Below, one piece after another: positions 41,666 through 50,740 of a stretch of 64,000 bases of DNA. Source of the stretch: Cylindrotheca closterium (taxonomy: Eukaryota > Bacillariophyta > Bacillariophyceae > Bacillariales > Bacillariaceae); contig CAKOGP040002358.1 of the NCBI GenBank assembly GCA_933822405.4, forward strand, positions 2,339 through 66,338, given 5' to 3'. Below the pieces are notes generated by a model. That model searched no databases. It worked only from the letters and a program-made list of their open reading frames with translations, and was not told the origin of the DNA. The position numbers and the translations under genes are program-made. Each line of letters opens with the position of its first letter. Position 1 is the stretch's first letter.

Positions 41666-43914
41666 CTAAAGTGAAAATGCGAAGTCGGTTTCTCTTGTAT
41701 TTTAGGTTTGTTTGATGAGATGAAGAATCTGACGATGAGGCGTTGACAATCTGCTATGCTATGTGAACTATATTCTCTGCAGATACAGTGCAGAAAAATA
41801 TAAGAAATATTGTCTTTTTGCTTTGGGTTCAGCCTGCAAAGCACTTTCAACTGCAATGGATACGATTTCTTATTTCTGCTGCTGCCAGAAGATGATGCGG
41901 TTTTCTTTCCTGATATCGAATTTAGGGATTTCTCAAGTTGACACCATCCAGCTTGAACTTGTTCTTCGATATATATTGAAAAACTTTGCATTCTTGACTC
42001 ATCATCTTCAAGCCGGATTTTGAGGTGCACTACTGTGTCTACGTGTAGGGCATCGCGTGATATCATTGGATGAACAGTAGAGAACAGATGGCACGACGCT
42101 GAATTTAGATACCGTTCAACCACCAAAGACCTAAATCTGTACTATCCAAATTGGCAATGTTTGGCTGCATGTCAATGTGCCGACGTAGAACGAAAGGAGG
42201 AGACTCTAACTATTGGTCAGATGGTCTACGAGTGTTAGATACAAGGTTGTTATTCTTACTTGAAGCAGTGAGCAAGATTGGAAAGCCTATCTTTCTTATC
42301 ATCTTGTAGTTGATAGAATAGATAGATGTGAACCCGAATGAGATTGATTTCTTCGACCAAAGATGGCAAACAGATTTTTTTAAAATTGCATGTCACCACA
42401 ATTAATGATTATTATTATGTGAAAGATTGCATCGCCACCGCACCGAATGTACCATGGTTTGTCACAATTTTGACGTCCTCTCGCCAATGATTGTCTATCT
42501 ACAATCGATGTGTACACCCATCCCGTTGCTACTGATGCCATATGCTTATTCATCATCGCTTCCGAGGTCAAACAAGATGATGATGACCAAGACGATTATC
42601 TTTGCATGCTGATGGTTGGCCACCGTTGAATTGAATGGCTTGACAAGTAATGGCTTATTATATGGGAAACAATCTCCCTATTGGAAGCCATGGAACTTGG
42701 CTTCGATTTGACAGCAGCGACTTACATCGGTCCAATACTGGCCCACGGGGTGGGTGATGATGATTGAACTTCTCGCTCGTCGTCGTCGCCAGCTTGCATC
42801 CAAAAAAGATCGACAATGCTACAGCATCACATGTTATTGATATTTGGTACATGAACGGGAACAGATCGGACGATGAGCGGCTCAAGAAACTCACGACAAC
42901 AGATGCATTGCCATCAAATAATGACAATGGTGGAGGAGGGTTGCGACAGACATATTCGGGGTTATTTCAGAACGACGTTGGAACAACCTCATAGGCGAAA
43001 TGGCGATCGGCATATGCCAGCCAGATCAGGAAACAAAACGAGACGATGATGATGATGATGGGGGGGGTCCTCCTGCCTTAATTGCCCAGCAGGCAGATCA
43101 GGTCCAAAACACCTTCAAGAACAGTTCCCAGCACTTGCGGAGTCTTAACGATCAAAATTCAGTTGAGACAGTCGGAATTACAGTTTCCGTCAGCATGCGA
43201 GATTATAGAGATCGGGATTCAATTCCATGAGGGATTTCAGTTCCGTGTGTTGCAGTTGACGTCAAGAGGAGGAGCGACTTTCAATGTCAGGATTCAGCCA
43301 TCCCCGATCGATCGTGTCTAACCAAAATGATATATTGATCCAAGGAGGTGCCATTCTTTTTCGTGAGAATCTGAAGGGGTCAGTCTTCCGATGTTGGCGT
43401 GCCTTCTCATTCTTGCGGTGGTTGGGAAGCTACTAGAAAGTCTCGACCATCAAAACGTGCTCATTACAATTGGTTTGAAATATCTACTACAGTAGGAGCA
43501 ATCGCTGGTCATGCTGTTCATCATGTGTCCATTGAGCGTGGCTGCATTTCTGGAATTCATCACGACCAGATAATAGCTTTGACGATGATATTCGAATGCA
43601 ATAACGCCAAGTGCTGCGAAACATAAGAAAACTATGGCTTGTACCCAAATAGCAGTGCACAAGTCATGATAGTAGCCATACTAGAGGCACTTTAGGCGAG
43701 GCATTGCTACTATTTAATTTTAAGATACACTAATAGTATTACATATTGAAATATCATTGGTATTCAGATCGTCATGCTGTAGAAAGTAATATACAGCAAG
43801 TTTCTAATGTGTGTCTTGGTATTTATTCTATTCCCGTTGTGTGCTCCACTAGCCTTCCCTTGATCATCTACTTGACCTGCATAGTTATTGTTCCAAAGGA
43901 AACAAGGAGGAACA
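41666..43914. other. long intergenic stretch, no secure gene
   Basis: 2.2 kb. Open frames at 42764-42994, 43000-43230 (+) and 41662-42126 (-) were examined. None gives a domain or a convincing splice path. A GATGATGATGATGATGGGGGGG tract lies near 43045. Confidence 0.4.
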
Positions 43915-44997
43915 TCAATTCAAATGACAACGAGACTCGCAAGACCGAGTACAACTAGTACATCCCGATGGTCGTTGTTCTCGTTCTCGTTCGCGTTCCC
44001 GAAGTGCTTGGGATGCTTTGTGTACTGCTCTTTTGTGTGACACTTCCACCCATTTATTCGATCCACATTGTTCGGCTGATGTCGAGGATGATCGCATCAG
44101 GAATCGTCCCCCCGATTCTTGAATCTTGGCCACGACGTTTTGGGCAATCCAAATCTTGTCAAATTTGGGAACCGTTCTATACAACTCTTGTCGATCATGA
44201 ACCACTTGACGGAATCTTTTATTTCCAGGGTGCATGTTGGTCTTGCCACCACGACCGAGAAGGACGTCATTCGCTCTTGGTGGATCAACTTCATCCTCGT
44301 TAGAGCTGGTGGCTGCGTGTTCGTCTTCTGTATCGATAGGACGAGGCGACAGTAATAATACTGTCGACAAGGGTGTATTCAACAGTTCCTTTTCCTCATT
44401 GGTCAATGGAATACGATCCTTTTGTTCTCGTGCTAGCAATTTGTCAGCATGATCATTTCGAGAAATGTGAGGTGGGCAAGGAGTTTGTTTCATCATTGTG
44501 GTGGTCATATAGTAATTGCTTTGAGTAAAAGTAGTAGTAGTACCAGCCATACTAGTAGCAGTAGTACCAGCAATACCAGCGCTGCCACTACTAGCGACTC
44601 CTAGTACACTTTGTCCTTGTCGCAAGGCATGAAGAAACCTAGATTCCCAGTCGGCCAATCGAAATTCAAATACACCTGGTCCTCGATCGTCGAACTCCAA
44701 TCCTGCTGGAGAAGACGAGGCAGCAGCAAGAGGAGAATTCGAGGTAGTGGTAGCATTACTTCTTGTTGGAAGACGCATGCGAGATGTGACCCGACTGCTG
44801 TTGTGCTGTCGACGGGAGCCAATCTTGTCTCCTGCTGTTTGTTGTGGTTGTGGCTGTGGCTGTGGCTGTGGCTGTGGTTGGGAAGATGACATCCGTAAGA
44901 GTTCTTCAATAAGTCGCTGTTGCACCGAAGCGACTTGGTTCTTGTTGTTCATGTTTGAGAAATTTCCAATGCTATTCATGTTCATGCTGCGAGTCAT
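43915..44997 (-). CDS. DUF6824-domain protein
   Basis: 360 aa, intronless. The N-terminus is rich in Asn/Gln and has a Gln-Pro run coded by a hexamer repeat. The conserved domain lies at about residues 235-340: PPRANDVLLGRGGKTNMHPG, KRFRQVVHDRQELYRTVPKF, WIAQNVVAKIQESGGRFLMR, KWVEVSHKRAVHKASQALRE. The NDVLLGRGG...N.HPGN signature and the closing KASQALRE are characteristic of this family, found widely in diatoms; function unknown, though a nuclear role is often assumed. The very C-terminus is Arg/Glu then Cys-rich (CTSCTRSCESRC). Confidence 0.85.
   Translation of the reverse strand: MTRSMNMNSIGNFSNMNNKNQVASVQQRLIEELLRMSSSQPQPQPQPQPQPQQTAGDKIGSRRQHNSSRVTSRMRLPTRSNATTTSNSPLAAASSSPAGLEFDDRGPGVFEFRLADWESRFLHALRQGQSVLGVASSGSAGIAGTTATSMAGTTTTFTQSNYYMTTTMMKQTPCPPHISRNDHADKLLAREQKDRIPLTNEEKELLNTPLSTVLLLSPRPIDTEDEHAATSSNEDEVDPPRANDVLLGRGGKTNMHPGNKRFRQVVHDRQELYRTVPKFDKIWIAQNVVAKIQESGGRFLMRSSSTSAEQCGSNKWVEVSHKRAVHKASQALREREREREQRPSGCTSCTRSCESRCHLN
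44838..44879. repeat. GGCTGT hexamer repeat coding Gln-Pro
   Basis: About seven copies, coding PQPQPQ in the DUF6824 gene on the minus strand. Confidence 0.85.
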
Positions 44998-46073
44998 GGT
45001 CTATTGCTGGAATAAATAGGACTGTTGTGCATTATTGTGAGATGCAATATTTACAACGTGTGACTGGAACTGGGATTGGGAAGATCTTTGGAATGCTTGT
45101 AAATAGAGAATTCTTCAGTTCCGTGTCCATTTCATGTCGTTTGTCCTAATACATCATGTCGGAAAGGTATTTTTTGGTCACATACTGTTATGTATCACAC
45201 ATCGAAACCATTGGAATTCCAAAGTGTGTGATTGAATTGGTGTCAAAAACCTGTTTGTACACTTGCATACAAGTACAGCTTGCGATATGACTCTTTTAGG
45301 CGCCATGCCGTAGAAATGTGACGGTACAAGAATGAATGCTCGAGAAGAGCCATCGATCGAATTGGGATATTGAATGGATGAATCGACGGTTATAAGTTCA
45401 AAGTACTATGATGGACGTACTAGTCGTGCTGTGGCTAACAAGAGGCCGAGGAGGATGCACCATGATCATCATCATGATCATGGGGCGCTGTACACGTACG
45501 CAGAGGCATGTTGGAGAAGCAGCTTGGAACTAGCCAGAAATCATGGGGGAAAAAGTCTCTATTAAGACATAGTCGAGTTAGTGTTCAGTGGTGTTGCCCA
45601 TAGCTTGTCCTCTACCGGTACCGCCGGAACAACTATTAATCCTGACGTCTGACGTATGGACGCTGCCGCAGGTCCTTTTATTTCACAGTTCTGTTTTGAC
45701 ATCACGTGTAGCCACTGTGCTGTAGCCTTGCTGTGTAGCCACTAGTACTGTAGCCACATGTCAAAAAGGATGAAATTCAAAATAAATAAATCATCATACC
45801 TGATAATAATACTGTACGAGCACCGTCATTGCTCATAAGCAAGCTGGTGCATACCTATCAGAGGCAACAAGAAAGATTAACGACAGAGCTCTACTGTTGT
45901 CATTATAGCTTCCGTGAGTTTCAGCTGCGTTATTTATCGAACACTTGAATTGCAGTTTGTGTTGCTATTATATATGGTTACTATGTATTTTTATTGCTAT
46001 TTTTATTGCTCAGGACACTCGCTCACTCGTTCATACTCACTCACTCAGACTCACCAACAATATCACAATAAGC
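44998..46073. other. intergenic, divergent promoter region
   Basis: 1.08 kb between the DUF6824 gene (-) and the second HA gene (+). Near 45463 there is a palindromic ATGATCATCATCATGATCAT. A GTAGCCACTGTGCTGTAGCC-like unit repeats near 45708-45760. No gene seen. Confidence 0.45.
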
Positions 46074-47144
46074 ATGACCCACCAATCCCGGCTAGACGAC
46101 GAGCGATGGAAAGAATACATGAAAGAATTGCAAGACTTTAAACAAAAGTTTGGACATTGCAAAGTCCCTCAAAAGTATGCCAAACTTGGACAATGGGTCC
46201 ATCATGTACGGTGCGCACAAAAGGCCTTGCAACATGGCAAACCATATTCCCTCAAGTTGACTCCCCCACGAATTGCCGAACTCGAGGCGATTGGCTTTGT
46301 TTGGGGAGAATCCAGACCGGCTTGGAACGACCATGTGGAAGATTTGAAGCAATTTCGACAGCAACATGGACATACTCTGGTTCCAGCCAACTTTCCAGAG
46401 AATACTGGTCTCTCCAAGTGGGTCCGTCGAGTTCGAGTGGCTTATTCGCTCATGCAACAGGGCAAATTCAAAAAGGGTGCCACCATCAAGCTTGACGAAT
46501 CACGAATGAAGCAGCTCAAGGACGTTGGATTTGTATGGAATACCAAGAGCAAGAATGGTACACCTACTGGTAGTACTAGTGGTGTTGGCGGTGTTGGCAC
46601 TAGCAGTGATAGTACTGGTAGCGCCGGTGGTGGGGCTACTGCCACGAGCAATGATGTCGCGGCATTTGTCGTGGATGGTACTGGTCATGGTGTCGGCAAT
46701 CATGATCATGACCACGATGGTGAGCCTGATCCCTTCCATCATGCTCAATCAGTACCACCACAACATCAACGAGACAATGCTACTACTATTGGTGGTGTGG
46801 ATCATCGAATCTCCCAAGGATATCCTCTTGGTGCAACAGCTCGAGGACGGAGTACTGGTGGTGCCCATAACAAGAGACGTCGGACCGATGACTCATCATC
46901 CACCACATCCAAACTGTGTCCCGAAGGTGTTCGCATTCAAGAAGAACTACACCTATCTCAAGAAAGATGTAGTCAGCTGGAAGAACAGACGAGAGAAATG
47001 GAACACAAGTTCAAGGAACAACAAGAGGTGGCGGAATTTAGACGTATACAGAATGAAGGTCTTTGGGATGAAAATGAAAAACTGCGTCGAGAAATTGCGG
47101 ATCTCAAGGCGGGGCGATTGGTGTTCCAACATTGGAATCGATGA
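46074..47144 (+). CDS. helicase-associated (HA) repeat protein with C-terminal coiled coil
   Basis: 356 aa from the ATG at 46074; the frame is open further upstream (ATG-like codon at 45945) but that stretch is hydrophobic and probably 5' UTR. Two HA modules: RWKEYMKELQDFKQKFGHCK...GQWVHHVRCAQKAL, RIAELEAIGFVW; then AWNDHVEDLKQFRQQHGHTL...LSKWVRRVRVAYSLM, RMKQLKDVGFVW. A Gly/Ser/Thr-rich linker with His/Asp repeats follows, then a basic KRRRT patch (nuclear signal-like), then a coiled coil (LEEQTREMEHKFKEQQEVAE, DENEKLRREIADL). The coiled coil suggests dimerisation. Paralog-like to the HA gene 4.4 kb upstream. Confidence 0.85.
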   Translation: MTHQSRLDDERWKEYMKELQDFKQKFGHCKVPQKYAKLGQWVHHVRCAQKALQHGKPYSLKLTPPRIAELEAIGFVWGESRPAWNDHVEDLKQFRQQHGHTLVPANFPENTGLSKWVRRVRVAYSLMQQGKFKKGATIKLDESRMKQLKDVGFVWNTKSKNGTPTGSTSGVGGVGTSSDSTGSAGGGATATSNDVAAFVVDGTGHGVGNHDHDHDGEPDPFHHAQSVPPQHQRDNATTIGGVDHRISQGYPLGATARGRSTGGAHNKRRRTDDSSSTTSKLCPEGVRIQEELHLSQERCSQLEEQTREMEHKFKEQQEVAEFRRIQNEGLWDENEKLRREIADLKAGRLVFQHWNR

Positions 47145-47919
47145 ATTGAATTTAAAATCCATTACTGAATTGAATAAAAACTATTTGTACTGTTAACAAT
47201 TATAGGCCTAATACAAAACGATACAGACATGATAGTCGTTGTAATAGTAATAGGGACCACAAAAGAAGCGACTCACTCATTTTCGACCTTCTTGAAGTTG
47301 GCTCCTTCTCCTTCTCTCTCAGTCCTTAAATTTGATACGGGGCGCTCGAGACGGGAAAAGATGTCGGCATGGGCACCCTATCTTGAGACATGTTGACATC
47401 TGGGTCATCGACGCTTTGCGGGGCGGCTCCGCCTCCGTGGTAGCTCCGTCGTTTGTGAGCTCCTTCTTCTTCGTCTTTAGCAGGACGAGGAGCCCCTTCT
47501 CCCAACGAGGTATGATCTTATCCTTGCCCTCCAAAAGCACCGCAGCACTTGTTCCTCTGCACCAGGGGGGTGTACACGATTCTTCTTCTTGGTTCCGATC
47601 CTCGTGGTCGCTCGAAGGACGAGAATTCTTGGAGATGAAATACTGCGGTTGTAAGTTGGGAATAAGTTGGATTATCGGTTCCTGCAGTCTCGAAACAAAC
47701 ACTATTGAAAGCAGAGTCCCACTTACTCGGGTGACGTTACGAAGTTATCTGCATGGCAGCGGCGGCAAATAACATACCGCCAAAACAATCAATACTGATA
47801 ATGTGAGACGTTTTTTGCGCGGGTGGGATGGCGTTTTTATTTTCAGCGCCCGCTGTACACGTGTACACGCGTGTTGTTGAATATGACGGGCGTATATAGT
47901 GTACCGTATAGTCGCGAAA
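47145..47919. other. intergenic; weak minus-strand coding potential at 47319-47702
   Basis: A 128-codon minus-strand frame (KGLLVLLKTKKKEL, ending RAPRIKFKD) and an alternative frame (KDEEEGAHKRRSYHGGGAAP) both read protein-like; I cannot decide between them. Left flank of the large transposon. Confidence 0.3.
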
Positions 47920-47969
47920 CGACCAGGTAAGAGCGACCCAAATGTTGCCGGCCGGCCATGCGCCTGCCA
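47920..47969 (+). repeat. left terminal inverted repeat
   Basis: Inverted partner of 54219-54268, with 5 mismatches. Contains a GGCCGGCC palindrome, a CG-rich block unlike the surroundings. Confidence 0.9.
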
Positions 47970-48348
47970 ACCATCCGGCTACAGGACAAAAAAGCCAACG
48001 TCATTGGTGATAGACCGGGCTTGCTCTCCTTTAAAAAACATTTCAGCGACAAGACATAAAAAAACATCAACATCAACACGACAACTGGCATTCCTATCAG
48101 GTTGCTCGCAGCATAGCATAGTTGCACAATTGAACCATCTCCTCTTTCCTTCACTAGCCCGTAGCAACGTTACCAAAGTCCTCAGAGACCGTTTCCTCCA
48201 TCAACTTCCGCACATTCCAGCTTTTTACACATCTGTTTCTCATCTTCCATTGCGCGGAGTGACAGGCAGTGTGTAGCTACGAAAGTTTTTTTGTGTTGTG
48301 TCTTGTCCTCGCCTCTAGTAGGTTGGAGACTTGGTGCGGTGAAGTATT

Positions 48349-50715
48349 ATGATGCCAGGATCGTCTACAGGTAGGAAGCGCACTGCTGGAAAGGTTGGAA
48401 GGAAGAAGAAGGCTGATATTAGTTGCATACAAAATGCCACAACCCAAAAGATTGCTTCAAAGGTTGTCACTCGTTCTGTTGCTGCAGCATCTACTGCTAA
48501 GTCCGCAATCACTCAATTGAACAGTCCTTCCAGCAAACAGAAGCCTGCTCCATCCATGACCCGCGTTGAAGAAAAAACGTCAACTGCCCCATCTGATTCA
48601 GAAGCTCCAGCCTCGAGCACCAGGGCTGAACAGAAACAGAATTCTGCTCCATCCATGAAAAACGTTGAAGAAGCAATGGTGTCTGGCCCATCCCATTCTG
48701 AAGCTCCCTTGGCATCAGAAGATCATGTTCATGATGAACAAAAGGTGATTGCATCCCTTCCAACAGAAAAAAGCATTCCACCACCACTCAAAGACAATGA
48801 TCAAGTTGTACCACAACAAGAAGATAATGGTGATGACGGAGAAGATATCAGGCAATCATCACCAGAGGACAACGGCCCGCCTGCACCGCAATTAGAACAT
48901 TATGAGAAAGAAGAAAAGGTGACCACCCCACCAGAAGCGACACCCTCCCAACCATCAGAGAATTGGAGCCTGTCGTTATCTGATGATAGTCTGGAAGAAT
49001 TCTCTGACGAGATTTCCGAGTGGTCTTTTGCGTCCTCTCACCGGACTGCCATTCCTGGTGACGAAGACTATGAAAGCAACAACGAGGAAGCTGCTCTCAG
49101 CCCCGTTACTGAAGCTAGAGACTGCCACACTACTTTCAAACACGGACCCAACATCTCCTTTACCATTCTTGACTTACCATTTGAAATGGCTCAAGGTGAC
49201 GAAATCTATACAAAAAGAAATTGGAGTGTAGGCAGACTTCATGCCAGGGTCCAAGGCTCCAATACACTAAAGAATGTAGATTTCGATGAAGGTATTTCCA
49301 GTGACGAGGTGAACCATCTAGTGTGGAATAGTCAATCGGAAATCAGGCATGTTTTGGGTAAAGGAGAGAAAAGCGGGTGTAGGGACAAGTATCTTGAAAT
49401 ACTTGGTGCTCAAATTGGCTTCTTGAAAAGACAAGGGATCGGTGCCAGAATAGATGCAATGGAAAAAAAAAGGGAAGGGAAGGCAAAAAAGAAAGTTGGT
49501 CCTGGCGATGAAGGAGTTGGTGCACTAGAAACAGAGATGGCAACAAAGAGGGCTCGGAGGAAAGCTGGCCTTGGTGACGAAGACTTGAATGACTATTGGG
49601 ATCCATCAGGTGTAACAAGAAACAGAAAGCCAAACATTGGACTATCTGCGGAACAAGTGCAGTTGAGGGAGCAGCGGATGAAGAGGACCGATCTGAAAGC
49701 TGTTTTTGCAAATGACAAACCTACACATCATACCGAGGTCTTTAGTAACTTACTTTTGCAGTCAGAAAATCTTTTGCAAGCCGCCCGCCAAGACGAGAAT
49801 GAAAGGCGTGTAGCCTCCAGAATGAAAAAGGCTACTGCCCAATACCAAAAAGAACTCAACCGCTGCTACAGGAATGATATTGAAGCCAACAGGTTCATCA
49901 AAAAGTACAAGATCAGCCCCCCAGTTCTCAACAAGTTCCAGGACCATGACGAAATTTCAATGATACGATACGAGCCACCTACCGCTGAGAAAGGAAACAA
50001 AGCGACCTTCACAATCACTTGTGGCCCAAAAAAAGGAATACGCATCCCCAATGTCCGAGTTGAATACCTCGAATATTACCTTGGTCGTGGATTTGTTGAT
50101 AATTGCATCTCATTTGGAGAAAAGTGTGCTACAAACGGTCTAAATCAACCCTCTTTCCATGTACCACTTGGAGACAGCAACTCTGACATTGCGTCTGACA
50201 TCTGTCTTTTCAAGATTGACAAAAACGGTAATGGTGTCAAAGCCTTACCGTTTGTCCAAGGTGCCAGTGATTGTTGCCTTGGGTTTTCACTGGCAAACGC
50301 ATTGCACCATCTCAAGTATCATGCCAAGGCTCATGCCCTGTATGCCTTCTCCCACAATCTTACTGATTACGATGCCACTTCTCAATTCAAAATGTTGTCC
50401 CACTGGGTCCACTGTTCTGTTGGAGCTGTCGAGTGTTTGTCAGTCAAAGCGTCTCGGAAATTTGACGGGCTTAACGGATTTGCCCAATGCATCACACTCC
50501 TAGAAGAACAAGAACTTGTTATTTTTGTACCACAGGCGAGGGATGGGACCAAGACTCATGCTGTAACATTCTGTCATGGATTGATATTTGATGCCACGCA
50601 ACAATACCCCCTGAGGCTATCGGAAGAGTCCCTTAGTTTCATCGCCGGATCTGCAGGTTTTGCAGGCATCTGGCGTGCACGTGTCTTTAGCCTTACCAAG
50701 AACACTCCAAAGTAG
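48349..50715 (+). CDS. transposon gene: 788-aa protein with predicted papain-fold cysteine peptidase C-terminus
   Basis: It starts MMPGSSTGRKRTAGKVGRKK, a basic N-terminus, then ~230 residues of Ser/Pro/Glu-rich disordered sequence with a repeated PSMTRVEEK/PSMKNVEEA...SDSEAP unit. A middle region is charged and helical (RARRKAGLGDEDLNDYWDPS; RMKKATAQYQKELNRCYRND). The C-terminal ~150 residues look like a compact enzyme: ASDCCLGFSLANALHHL (Cys642/Cys643), THAVTFCHG (His737) and LIFDATQQY (Asp748). The order Cys, His, Asp and the spacing fit papain/OTU/C39-type folds rather than Ulp1, where His comes first. I know no transposon gene of this exact build; peptidase activity is a prediction. Confidence 0.75.
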   Translation: MMPGSSTGRKRTAGKVGRKKKADISCIQNATTQKIASKVVTRSVAAASTAKSAITQLNSPSSKQKPAPSMTRVEEKTSTAPSDSEAPASSTRAEQKQNSAPSMKNVEEAMVSGPSHSEAPLASEDHVHDEQKVIASLPTEKSIPPPLKDNDQVVPQQEDNGDDGEDIRQSSPEDNGPPAPQLEHYEKEEKVTTPPEATPSQPSENWSLSLSDDSLEEFSDEISEWSFASSHRTAIPGDEDYESNNEEAALSPVTEARDCHTTFKHGPNISFTILDLPFEMAQGDEIYTKRNWSVGRLHARVQGSNTLKNVDFDEGISSDEVNHLVWNSQSEIRHVLGKGEKSGCRDKYLEILGAQIGFLKRQGIGARIDAMEKKREGKAKKKVGPGDEGVGALETEMATKRARRKAGLGDEDLNDYWDPSGVTRNRKPNIGLSAEQVQLREQRMKRTDLKAVFANDKPTHHTEVFSNLLLQSENLLQAARQDENERRVASRMKKATAQYQKELNRCYRNDIEANRFIKKYKISPPVLNKFQDHDEISMIRYEPPTAEKGNKATFTITCGPKKGIRIPNVRVEYLEYYLGRGFVDNCISFGEKCATNGLNQPSFHVPLGDSNSDIASDICLFKIDKNGNGVKALPFVQGASDCCLGFSLANALHHLKYHAKAHALYAFSHNLTDYDATSQFKMLSHWVHCSVGAVECLSVKASRKFDGLNGFAQCITLLEEQELVIFVPQARDGTKTHAVTFCHGLIFDATQQYPLRLSEESLSFIAGSAGFAGIWRARVFSLTKNTPK

Positions 50716-50740
50716 TAAAGACATTATATGTACTAGTTCA

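Noticed and set aside
41662..42126. Minus-strand open frame upstream of the HA gene
   Set aside because: No domain, and it overlaps the expected 5' UTR of the HA gene.
42764..43230. Two consecutive + strand open frames
   Set aside because: No splice path joins them in frame and the peptides are low complexity.
45945..46073. N-terminal extension of the second HA protein with a hydrophobic segment
   Set aside because: No homologous feature expected; the ATG at 46074 directly precedes the HA modules and the upstream part looks like UTR.
47332..47772. 146-codon + strand open frame
   Set aside because: Peptide has no domain; the opposite strand reads at least as well, so neither is called.
47906..47919. 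GTATAGTCG beside GTATATTTT as target duplication of the large transposon
   Set aside because: Only the first five bases agree, which is expected by chance in AT-rich sequence.
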